Positions 16,651 to 24,768 of a stretch of 64,000 nucleotides of DNA are shown piece by piece (the first letter of the stretch is position 1; each line of letters starts with the position of its first letter). The DNA lies in assembly GCF_003967015.1 (NCBI RefSeq), contig NZ_AP017560.1, positions 2,356,001 to 2,420,000 on the forward strand. Reading direction: 5' to 3'. The notes under the pieces are model-generated. The model did no database searches and had not been told where the DNA came from. It was given only the letters and a program-made list of their open reading frames with translations. This DNA comes from Pseudanabaena sp. ABRG5-3. Its GTDB lineage: Bacteria > Cyanobacteriota > Cyanobacteriia > Pseudanabaenales > Pseudanabaenaceae. The position numbers and the translations under genes are program-made.

Positions 16651-17034
16651 ATGGCTACTACAAGACGAGTTGCTCGTGTCGCCGAATTAATTAAACGAGA
16701 AGTCAGCAATATGTTGCTGAAAGATATTAAAGATGATCGCGTAGGTATGGGCATGGTCAGCGTTACCGATGCGGAACTATCGGGCGATTTGCAACATGTG
16801 AAAATATTTGTCAGCATCTACGGTACTGAAGAAGCTCGTCAGCAAACAATGGAAGCCTTAGCCTCGGCGACAGGCTACATTAAGCGCGAAGTCGGACAAA
16901 GATTAGCATTACGTCGTGTTCCTGAAGTGGTCTTCCATGAGGATCGCTCCTTTGAACGTGGGGTCAAGGTTCTATCGCTGATTAATCAACTTAGCCGCGA
17001 GCGTGAAGAGAAGGAGTCAAATTCTAGTGATTGA
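16651..17034 (+). CDS. rbfA: 30S ribosome-binding factor RbfA
   Basis: The 127-residue protein has the full RbfA sequence: [27 protein letters not shown] at the N-terminus, [22 protein letters not shown], and [23 protein letters not shown] near the end. RbfA is a KH-fold protein that binds the small ribosomal subunit late in assembly and helps 16S rRNA maturation, notably in the cold. The stop overlaps the start of the next gene, a sign of translational coupling. Confidence 0.96.
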   Translation: MATTRRVARVAELIKREVSNMLLKDIKDDRVGMGMVSVTDAELSGDLQHVKIFVSIYGTEEARQQTMEALASATGYIKREVGQRLALRRVPEVVFHEDRSFERGVKVLSLINQLSREREEKESNSSD

Positions 17035-17662
17035 GTTATTTAAGGCAGGTGGGATCGTCATGTACCCACTTGCGGCTCTATCAATATTTGCCTTTGCGGG
17101 GATCATGGAACGTCTAATTTTTTGGTTTGGCATCCTGCGTCTGGAGCAACAAACTGGAGAAAATATTTTGGCGATCGCGCGTCAAGATTTAAAATTAGCG
17201 GCTCAATTAGCTGAAAACTCGCTTAAGGTTCCCGTTGGACGCTTTCTCTATGCCCCTCTAGCCCTAGAAGATCCTGATCCTGAATTATTTCGCTTAGCCC
17301 TTGAAAGCTCTGCTGATGACGAGTTAGCAGGAATGCTTAAGGGTGAAAAGCTCTTAGAGGCGGCGATTACCCTTGCACCTTTGTTAGGGCTGTTAGGAAC
17401 GGTGACGGGATTAATCATCTCTTTTGGCTCTCTCAAAATTGGTGATGTTGCGGCAAATGCGAAGTCGGGATCGCTAACTCAAGGTATCGGAGAGGCTCTA
17501 ATTACAACTGCAACAGGTTTAATCATTGCAATTTTCACCTCTGCATTTCACCGTCTATTTCTAGCATTTCAAGATCAGCAAGCCAAGCTATTCATGAAGT
17601 TTGGTAATCAGCTAGAGCTAATCTATCGACAACACTGGCAACAAAATCAATCTCATTCATAA
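17027..17662 (+). CDS. MotA/TolQ/ExbB proton-channel family protein
   Basis: The protein has three hydrophobic segments (near the N-terminus, and two around [16 protein letters not shown] and [20 protein letters not shown]), the signature of the TolQ/ExbB channel family. These proteins form proton-driven motors with ExbD/TolR partners to energise TonB- or Tol-type systems. I start it at GTG 17027, since AAGGAG (17011-17016) lies ten bases before it and it overlaps the rbfA stop by eight bases (211 residues). A GTG at 17003 in the same frame lacks such a site. No exbD/tolR gene follows, so the partner must be elsewhere. A hairpin follows at 17663. Confidence 0.88.
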   Translation: MIELFKAGGIVMYPLAALSIFAFAGIMERLIFWFGILRLEQQTGENILAIARQDLKLAAQLAENSLKVPVGRFLYAPLALEDPDPELFRLALESSADDELAGMLKGEKLLEAAITLAPLLGLLGTVTGLIISFGSLKIGDVAANAKSGSLTQGIGEALITTATGLIIAIFTSAFHRLFLAFQDQQAKLFMKFGNQLELIYRQHWQQNQSHS

Positions 17663-17689
17663 AAAAGGGTTCGCAGTGCGAACCCTTTT
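17663..17689. terminator. Triloop palindrome after the TolQ/ExbB-type gene
   Basis: Arms AAAAGGGTTCGC (17663-17674) and GCGAACCCTTTT (17678-17689) are exact reverse complements around AGT, immediately after the stop codon. The T-rich end makes this a likely intrinsic terminator. Confidence 0.7.
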
Positions 17690-17711
17690 GCTAATTTCAA
17701 CTAAAAAGATA

Positions 17712-20582
17712 ATGACTGCAAATCGCGAAAATATTTTTCAGTTTATTAATTTTTGCCGATCGCATATTCAAGGTAGAGAACGCGGTGATGCTCAGCCATT
17801 TTTAGGAGAATTTTTTAGAGCCTTTGGCTATGAGGGAGCCTTACAGGCAGGGGCAAAATTTGAGTTACCAATTCCTAAATCGAGTTTACGGGGAAATACA
17901 GGATTTGCTGATTTGTGGTGGGAACGTCCGCAAAATATTGGCAGCATTATCATTGAGATGAAATCTAAGGGTGTGAATTTAACCCAGCACTATTCACAGG
18001 CTTGGGAATATGCTAACCATACCTATCCATCGCCCAAATATGTAATTTTGTGCAATTTCGATGAGTTTTGGATTTATGACTTCCAATCGCAAATTAATAC
18101 TCCCGTAGATAAGATTCGGCTGGTGGATTTGGCGGATCGCTTAGATGCGTTTACCTTCATGGAATACACCACCGAAGCACCAAGGTTTCGCGATTATCAG
18201 TTGCCTGTGACTTTGCGAACGGCTCAGCGTATGGGGGATTTGTTTCGATTATTAAAGGCGCGATCGCAACGGGATAAATTTAAAGAACTGGATGCTCAAT
18301 TATTGGTATTGCAATGCGTGATGGCGATGTTCGCAGAGGATCGTAAGCTGTTACCAGAGAATATGTTTTTGGAATGCTTGCAAAAATGTTTAGACGGAGA
18401 GAGTAGTTACGATGTTTTAGGCAATCTGCTGTTTCGGGAGATGAACCAAACAGGAATCACGCCACTGGGTAGATGTAAGGGTGTGGACTATTTTAATGGC
18501 GGCTTATTTGCGAAAACTCCAGCAATTGAGTTAAATCGTGAGGAATTAGAATTATTACAATTATCAGCACAGGATGATTGGAGTAAGGTGCGTCCTGCGA
18601 TTTTTGGGAGCATTTTTGAAAGTACGGTAAATGAAGCGGTGCGCCATGCGGGAGGGATTCATTTTACTTCTGAAAATGACATCATGAAGATTGTGCGCCC
18701 GACGATTAGCCGTTATTGGGAAGAAAGGATTGAACTAGCAAGTACAAAGCAAGAATTGAATGCGCTGCAATTGGAAATGCAGAACTATCGTGTGCTTGAT
18801 CCCGCCTGTGGTTCTGGAAATTTTTTGTATATGGCATATCAGGAATTAAAGCAAAATGAACAGGCTTTATTAGAAAAAATTGCTAAGTTGAATAATTCTG
18901 ATCAGATTGGTTTGAGTTTCGTTACGCCCTTGCAGTTTTTTGGCATTGATCGCAATCCTTTTGCGGTGGAACTAGCACGAGTGACGCTGTTGATTGCCCG
19001 TAAAGTAGCGATCGATGATTTGGGATTAAATGAACGCGCTTTGCCTTTGGATACGCTCGATCAAAATATTCGTTGTCAAGATGCACTGTTGAGTGAATGG
19101 ATGCCTGCAAATGCAATTATTGGCAATCCACCATTTCAGTCCAAAAATAAGATGCAGCAAGAGTTTGGTGCAAGTTATGTGCAGCAAATCAGGACAAAAT
19201 ATCCTGAGATTTCAGGGAGAGCCGATTATTGTGTGTATTGGTTCCGTAAGGCACATGATCATTTGCCTGAAGGTGGTCGCGCTGGCTTAGTTGGCACAAA
19301 TACAATCCGTCAAAACTATTCGCGCCAAAGTGGTTTGGAATATATCGTTAAGCATGGTGGCACGATTACGGAAGCGGTATCGAGTCAGGTTTGGTCGGGT
19401 GAAGCAGTAGTTCACGTTTCGATCGCTAATTGGGTGAAGGGGCAACAATCGGGTAAGAAAAAGCTCTATCGCCAGTTGGGGGATTCGGTTGATAGCGATT
19501 GGCAAGTAACGGAACTGGATGAGATTAATTCGGCTTTGTCGGAAGAGATTGATGTGAGTGAGGCTGTGGTAATTCAGGCAAATGTTAATTCAGAAGCTTG
19601 TTATCAGGGGCAGACTCATGGACATGATGGATTTTTATTAAGCTATGACGAAGCTTTTCAATTATTAGAAAAACATTCTAACTATAGTCAGGTTTTATTT
19701 CCATATCTTATTGGTGAAGATTTGTTATCTTCTTTTCCACCAATGCCACAGCGTTATGTAATTGATTTCCATCCAAGAACATTAGAACAATCTAAACGAT
19801 ATAAATTAGTTTTTCAACGTGTAAAAGATATAGTTTTGCCCACAAGAGAAGCTGCGGCTAAAGTTGAACTAGACCGAAATCAAGAGACTATAAAAAAGAA
19901 TCCTAAAGCCAAAGTTAATCGTCATCATCAAAACTTTTTCGCAAGATGGTGGCAACTTTCTTATCCCCGTGGTGAGATGATTCAAAAAATATCGGCAATC
20001 TCACGTTATATTGCCTGTAGTCGTGTTACCAAACGTCCTATTTTTGAATTTGTTGACTCAAAAATTCGTCCTAGTGACGTTATTATGGTTTTTCCTTTAC
20101 CCGACGATTATTCCTTTGGGATTTTGAATTCAAGCTTGCATTGGCTCTGGTTTACGGTGCGATGTTCAACTATGAAAAAGGATTTTCGCTATACCTCAGA
20201 CACAGTTTTTGATACCTTCCCATTTCCTCAATCACCAAATTTAGAAGTGATGCGAGAAATTGCCGATGCTTCCGTAAATTTACGATCAATCCGTCGTCAA
20301 ATTATGCAGCAAAAAAATTGGAATTTACGCGAGCTATATCGATCGCTAGAGCAAGGAACCTGTGAACCTTTGCAAATTGCCCAACAAAATCTAGATAAAG
20401 CCGTGCGTGAGATTTATGGGATCACGGAAAATCAAGATCCCTTAAAATTCTTGCTAGATCTCAATCTTGAGGTAGCTATGGCAGAAGAGCGTGGTGAACC
20501 AGTGATTAAAGCAGGTTTTCCTGAAATGTTTCAAGAGGCGATCGCTGAATTCATTACCAATGACTGCGTGCAAATGCCATAA
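17712..20582 (+). CDS. Type IIL (MmeI-like) restriction-modification enzyme, single chain
   Basis: From ATG 17712 the protein has 956 residues, close to MmeI (919). It carries three parts. First, an N-terminal nuclease of the PD-(D/E)XK type (D67 in GFADLWW, E82-x-K84 in IIIEMKSKG). Second, a helical spacer. Third, a gamma-class N6-adenine methyltransferase with motif I DPACGSGNF (D363) and motif IV NPPF (N472). The remaining part, with RPSDVIMVFPLPDDYSFGIL and TRDVFDTFPFPQ-like text, is the target recognition domain and C-terminal helix. Enzymes of this group methylate one strand and cut about 20 bases from the site. An earlier GTG in frame (17676) lies inside the terminator hairpin and is unlikely. 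No other R-M subunit is near, as expected for a single-chain system. The next genes on the same strand are the WGR/propeller pair. Confidence 0.85.
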   Translation: MTANRENIFQFINFCRSHIQGRERGDAQPFLGEFFRAFGYEGALQAGAKFELPIPKSSLRGNTGFADLWWERPQNIGSIIIEMKSKGVNLTQHYSQAWEYANHTYPSPKYVILCNFDEFWIYDFQSQINTPVDKIRLVDLADRLDAFTFMEYTTEAPRFRDYQLPVTLRTAQRMGDLFRLLKARSQRDKFKELDAQLLVLQCVMAMFAEDRKLLPENMFLECLQKCLDGESSYDVLGNLLFREMNQTGITPLGRCKGVDYFNGGLFAKTPAIELNREELELLQLSAQDDWSKVRPAIFGSIFESTVNEAVRHAGGIHFTSENDIMKIVRPTISRYWEERIELASTKQELNALQLEMQNYRVLDPACGSGNFLYMAYQELKQNEQALLEKIAKLNNSDQIGLSFVTPLQFFGIDRNPFAVELARVTLLIARKVAIDDLGLNERALPLDTLDQNIRCQDALLSEWMPANAIIGNPPFQSKNKMQQEFGASYVQQIRTKYPEISGRADYCVYWFRKAHDHLPEGGRAGLVGTNTIRQNYSRQSGLEYIVKHGGTITEAVSSQVWSGEAVVHVSIANWVKGQQSGKKKLYRQLGDSVDSDWQVTELDEINSALSEEIDVSEAVVIQANVNSEACYQGQTHGHDGFLLSYDEAFQLLEKHSNYSQVLFPYLIGEDLLSSFPPMPQRYVIDFHPRTLEQSKRYKLVFQRVKDIVLPTREAAAKVELDRNQETIKKNPKAKVNRHHQNFFARWWQLSYPRGEMIQKISAISRYIACSRVTKRPIFEFVDSKIRPSDVIMVFPLPDDYSFGILNSSLHWLWFTVRCSTMKKDFRYTSDTVFDTFPFPQSPNLEVMREIADASVNLRSIRRQIMQQKNWNLRELYRSLEQGTCEPLQIAQQNLDKAVREIYGITENQDPLKFLLDLNLEVAMAEERGEPVIKAGFPEMFQEAIAEFITNDCVQMP

Positions 20583-20734
20583 ATTTTGATAGATCAAAAG
20601 CGAAGATGCCCTTGTTTAGTAATAGCTAAGAATCTCCTCAAAAGACAATTTATAGATTTGTAATACAAATACTTTTGCGGCTAATTGATCAGGCAGACTA
20701 ACTATTACATCGTGAAATTGCAGAGTGGGAAGGT

Positions 20735-22186
20735 ATGGATGCAAATATTCCAGACAACATCACCTATCTGGAACTGTCAGAAGGCGATCAGGGCGCACAT
20801 AAGTTTTATGAAGTTATTGTTGCAGGCGTAGAAGTCAAGATTCGCTATGGCAGGATTGGCGATAAAGGACAGCAGCAAACTAAAGCCTATCCCACTGCCG
20901 AAAAAGCGCAGAAAGAAGCCGCCAAAAAAATCAATGAAAAAATCCATAAGGGTTATGCCCCTGCGGTCATGGGCGCACGCAAAAAGCGATCGCCTACTCT
21001 GCGATCCGTTGAAAGTACCCCTGCCACCGTCACTAGTCGCGCCCCGATTTTGTGGTCATTTCGTGCCAACTCAGCCGCCTTTGGGATTTTTATCGATCGC
21101 GATCGCTGCTGGTTAGGCAATCAAGCAGGACAGGTATTTAACCTCGACCATGAGGGAAAAGTAAATAACCAGTACCAATTACCCGACGGGGTAAAGTGCA
21201 TTGTTGCCGATGATATGTGGATTTATGTGGGCTGTGATGATGGCAATGTCTATGATCTCAGTGGTAAATTTCCTCGTCTTGCCTATGAAATTGACTCCCA
21301 GATTGATATTTACTGGCTCGATATTTGTGATGGCACATTAGCGGTTTCCGATGCCAATGGTGCGATCGTCAAAATCGAACCCACAGGCGAACAATGGACG
21401 CGCCTTAGTCAAGGGCAAGCAGGCTGGATGGTACGTTGCGATCGCCACAATATCTATCATGGACATAGCGGCGGAGTTACTGCCTATGATTTGCAAGCGG
21501 GACGACAACTATGGCATCAACCAACGGAGGGCATGGTTTTATTTGGTTGGCTAGATCATAGCGGAGTCTATGCAGGAACTTCAGCGAAGAAACTCTATCG
21601 CATGGACACACAGGGTAATGCACAACAGATTTATAGCTGCGATGCCTCGGTCTATTGCTGTGCAACTTCGCCAAATGGGAAGTATGTCTTTGCAGGTGAT
21701 AACTCCTCCGCAATATACTGTTTTCAAGCATCGGGCAAGCGACTCTGGAAATTAGGCACAGGTTGTGGCTCAGCCCTATCCATGCAGTTTCTTGATGATC
21801 GTCTCTATCTGGTGACAACCGATGGCGTGTTAGCCTGTATGGATGCTTCCCAAAATGCGATCGCCTCTGCTCAACAGGGTCAAGTTCCTCAAGTGCGACA
21901 AACGAACACGAGTAATCTTCCCCATGCTGTGGTCGTGAATACCCCCTTAGAAACTACTCGCACCACAGATCATCACCCATCTCAAGGTGTGATTGTCGAA
22001 TGTATTCGGCAAGGGAGCGAACTCAAGATCCATGCTATTTCTGAAGGATATCATCCAGACTGGTTTGTGCAGTTCCCCCGTGACATTCGCCAAGAGGGAG
22101 CAAAATATTGGGTACAGGAATTAAGAGAAGCCGCAAGAGGTGGCTTCTATCGGGTCTATGGTGATATTAAGCGCTATGAAAGTTAA
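20735..22186 (+). CDS. WGR-domain protein with PQQ-like beta-propeller
   Basis: The 483-residue protein begins with a WGR domain (about 1-75; FYEVIVAGVEVKIRYGRIGDKG, then TAEKAQKEAAKKINEKIHKGY). WGR domains in PARP enzymes sense DNA ends with 5' phosphate. A basic linker (GARKKR) leads to a beta-propeller (about 105-375) with blades such as DRCWLGNQAGQVFNLDHEG, WIYVGCDDGNVYDLSG, GVYAGTSAKKLYRMDTQG and YVFAGDNSSAIYCFQASGK. The C-terminal 85 residues (IVECIRQGSELKIHAISEG, DWFVQFPRDIRQEGAKYWV) form a separate small domain that I do not recognise. There is no signal peptide, so it is cytoplasmic. GGGAAGG before ATG is a good ribosome site. The next gene, 21 bases on, has a related propeller. Function is unknown; a DNA-damage or foreign-DNA sensor is an inference. 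Confidence 0.8.
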   Translation: MDANIPDNITYLELSEGDQGAHKFYEVIVAGVEVKIRYGRIGDKGQQQTKAYPTAEKAQKEAAKKINEKIHKGYAPAVMGARKKRSPTLRSVESTPATVTSRAPILWSFRANSAAFGIFIDRDRCWLGNQAGQVFNLDHEGKVNNQYQLPDGVKCIVADDMWIYVGCDDGNVYDLSGKFPRLAYEIDSQIDIYWLDICDGTLAVSDANGAIVKIEPTGEQWTRLSQGQAGWMVRCDRHNIYHGHSGGVTAYDLQAGRQLWHQPTEGMVLFGWLDHSGVYAGTSAKKLYRMDTQGNAQQIYSCDASVYCCATSPNGKYVFAGDNSSAIYCFQASGKRLWKLGTGCGSALSMQFLDDRLYLVTTDGVLACMDASQNAIASAQQGQVPQVRQTNTSNLPHAVVVNTPLETTRTTDHHPSQGVIVECIRQGSELKIHAISEGYHPDWFVQFPRDIRQEGAKYWVQELREAARGGFYRVYGDIKRYES

Positions 22187-22207
22187 TCGCTATGGAGAGG
22201 TTCGCAT

Positions 22208-24250
22208 ATGTCCTATTTCATCCACCGAGTTCCCAATGCCTTAGCTCTAGAATCAACTACTACGGGCGCATTGGTCGGTCTGATGTTTTGCCCACATCCC
22301 CATGAATCTCGTAGAGCTTTTGAATATGACTATGGTTCGACAGAAGGTCGGGATTCATTGGTGAATATCAAGGATTTTCCTGAATTGGACTATTTACAGT
22401 TTTATTGTATAGAAAGTCCCTCTAGCTACCATTACGATCGCTGCTTTAACGACGAAGCTTGGCTACATGTCCGCCCCTTATTTTATATCGAAGGAAAAGC
22501 GATCGGCTATAACATGAGGAGGGATAAGCCACCCTTACCTAAAGCTCTAAATCCATTATGGGAATACACACCTCCCAATGAAAAGGGAAGTTGGAAAGTT
22601 GGCACATGGGCTTTGTGGGCAGATGACCAAACGATCTGGACAGGAAACCGTGATGGTCTGATTTTGACTTTTGCGCCCGATGGACAGATCCATAATCGTT
22701 GGCAGTTACCAAAGATGACACGCTGTCTGACGGGAAATTCACAGGGTATTTATGCTACCTGTGATGATGGCAATCTCTACAATCTGATTGGGAAGTTGCC
22801 CCAAGTTTCGTATAACTGCCGTTCCGAAGCGGTTTCTATTTGGTATGACTTTCTCATTTATGGACTAGATAGTTATGGCGATCGCCTACATATTAGCGAT
22901 GTATATGGCGGTCTTACGCAGCTTAATCATCAATTACAAGTGCAATGGCAACAACAGGTAGCCAGTGGACATTCTTGGTTCTTTCAATCCGATGACTATG
23001 CTCTGTATCGTGGAAACCATCATGGAGTCGCTGCCTATGCGATCGCAACTGGTAAGTTGTTATGGGCTTATGCCACAGCTTGCGTTTTATGTGGAGTTTT
23101 AACGGAAGATACGCTCATTATCGGTACGGGCGATCATCATCTCTACGAATTACAAAAGTCGGGAGATATTAAGGCAAAAACGACAGAAATTAAAGTCTTA
23201 GCACTATGTGACGGTGCGCCCTATGCCTGTACGCTCACGGATGATCAACAAACTATTTTCGTCGCCGATTATCAAGCCGATCTCTATGCCTTTAATCGCG
23301 CAGGTGAACGTTTATGGAAGTATCCCCTTAGTTGTGGTGTGGCTTTGGCAATGCGCTGTGTTGGCGATCGCCTCTATCTGACTACTACAGAGGGAACGAT
23401 CGCCTGTTTTGATCTGACGGCAATTGCTAATCTTGACCAACCAGTGACCATTACCAAGCAACCAATCCCTCCAATTTCGACTTCACCTGCGTCTTCGCCA
23501 TCACCTGCGGCACAGTCTCATAAAATTGCCAAAGTTCAACCTCCTCTTGATCTCTCTGGCTTACAAGCAGAGTTACAAGCCCTTGCGAATCCTGAAAAAG
23601 CGATCGCACTGGCGCGTTACTTCAAGACAGGCAAAGGTGAATATGGCGAAGGCGATCACTTTTTAGGAATTACAGTGCCTGCCCAGCGCAAACTTGCTAA
23701 AAAATATCGTGCTTTGGAACTCAGTGCGATCGCCCAATTACTAGATGGTGAATGGCATGAAGAAAGGCTTACAGGTTTATTGATCCTTACCTATCAGTTG
23801 CCTAAAGCGAATTCTGAAAAGCAACAAGCGATCGTTGACTTTTACCTTGCCCATACTAAGGCTGTGAATAATTGGGATCTTGTGGATATTAGCTGCCGTC
23901 CCATTTTAGGCAAATATCTTTTATCGCGCGATCGCCAAATTCTCTATCAATTAGCACAATCATCTAATCTGTGGGAACAGCGTATTGCGATCGTCACTAC
24001 AGGTGAACTGATTAAACATCAATCCTATGAAGATACTTTGGCGATCGCTAAAATATTATTAAATCATCCCCATGATCTCATTCACAAGGCAGTGGGTTGG
24101 ATGCTGCGAGAGAGCGGCAAACAGGATCGGCAGGTTTTAATCAACTTCCTAGAGCAATATGCACCGCAAATGCCAAGGGTAATGTTGCGCTATGCGATCG
24201 AGCATTTCGATCAACCACAGCGACAGGATTATTTACAGCGTAAAGCTTAG
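22208..24250 (+). CDS. Beta-propeller protein fused to an AlkD-like DNA glycosylase domain
   Basis: The 680-residue protein has an N-terminal part of about 110 residues that I do not recognise, then a propeller (about 115-400) whose blades match those of the preceding protein (IWTGNRDGLILTFAPDG, IYATCDDGNLYNLIGKLP), a Pro/Ser-rich linker (about 415-440), and a C-terminal DNA alkylation repair domain of AlkD type (about 448-680). In AlkD, W109, D113 and W187 line the lesion pocket. Here the same pattern is NNWDLVDIS (W556, D560) and VGWMLRESG (W631), so the site is intact. AlkD enzymes are HEAT-like glycosylases that remove positively charged alkylpurines, some of them bulky. GAGAGG lies eight bases before ATG. 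The gene converges with a CheW gene, overlapping by four bases. Confidence 0.83.
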   Translation: MSYFIHRVPNALALESTTTGALVGLMFCPHPHESRRAFEYDYGSTEGRDSLVNIKDFPELDYLQFYCIESPSSYHYDRCFNDEAWLHVRPLFYIEGKAIGYNMRRDKPPLPKALNPLWEYTPPNEKGSWKVGTWALWADDQTIWTGNRDGLILTFAPDGQIHNRWQLPKMTRCLTGNSQGIYATCDDGNLYNLIGKLPQVSYNCRSEAVSIWYDFLIYGLDSYGDRLHISDVYGGLTQLNHQLQVQWQQQVASGHSWFFQSDDYALYRGNHHGVAAYAIATGKLLWAYATACVLCGVLTEDTLIIGTGDHHLYELQKSGDIKAKTTEIKVLALCDGAPYACTLTDDQQTIFVADYQADLYAFNRAGERLWKYPLSCGVALAMRCVGDRLYLTTTEGTIACFDLTAIANLDQPVTITKQPIPPISTSPASSPSPAAQSHKIAKVQPPLDLSGLQAELQALANPEKAIALARYFKTGKGEYGEGDHFLGITVPAQRKLAKKYRALELSAIAQLLDGEWHEERLTGLLILTYQLPKANSEKQQAIVDFYLAHTKAVNNWDLVDISCRPILGKYLLSRDRQILYQLAQSSNLWEQRIAIVTTGELIKHQSYEDTLAIAKILLNHPHDLIHKAVGWMLRESGKQDRQVLINFLEQYAPQMPRVMLRYAIEHFDQPQRQDYLQRKA

Positions 24251-24708
24251 GTCTCAGCCATTTTGAGCAATAGTTCTGCATCTAATAAAAAGACCGTTTG
24301 CGGCTCTTCAAATTTTTTGATAGGTATCTGCATCATATGGCTAGCAATACCTAACGTATCGCGATCGCGATAGTCGGCTGGGATTGCTTGCAAGCTACTT
24401 AGAGCTACATCCTGTACATTTGGCAAAGTTGCGATCGTGATGCCGTATAGACTGCGTATTCCCCCAAAAATCACCAAGAAGCCCTTCATAATATTCGCCT
24501 CTTGACCATAAATTTTTTTATATAAATCGATTACGACGATCTCTTGATCTTCATAGATAATTATGCCCAATAACTTATCACCACTACGATAGATTTTTGG
24601 CAAGGGAATGATTCGCACTACACTATCAATTCCCATTGCTAAATTGAGATCTCCCATCGAAAAGATGAGGAATTTAAGTGTTTCTTCTTTTTTCTGACTG
24701 ATGAGCAT
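24247..24708 (-). CDS. CheW-like adaptor protein (last gene of taxis operon)
   Basis: I start the protein at ATG 24708 (153 residues), seven bases after GGGAAA; an upstream TTG at 24720 is weaker. The sequence has the CheW fold: KFLIFSMGDLNLAMGIDSVVRIIPLP at the N-terminus, LLGIIIYEDQEIVVIDLYKKIYG in the middle and FLLDAELLLKM at the end. CheW proteins couple chemoreceptors to CheA. The sequence is divergent from the other CheW of this operon (35089-35622). It lies 60 bases downstream of the CheA gene on the same strand and its stop overlaps the stop of the propeller/AlkD gene on the other strand. Confidence 0.8.
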   Translation of the reverse strand: MLISQKKEETLKFLIFSMGDLNLAMGIDSVVRIIPLPKIYRSGDKLLGIIIYEDQEIVVIDLYKKIYGQEANIMKGFLVIFGGIRSLYGITIATLPNVQDVALSSLQAIPADYRDRDTLGIASHMMQIPIKKFEEPQTVFLLDAELLLKMAET

Positions 24709-24768
24709 AGTGTTTCCCAAATAGTTGTTGAGTAAAGTGCGGGAAGTTAGGAAATTTGGATTAAGTAA

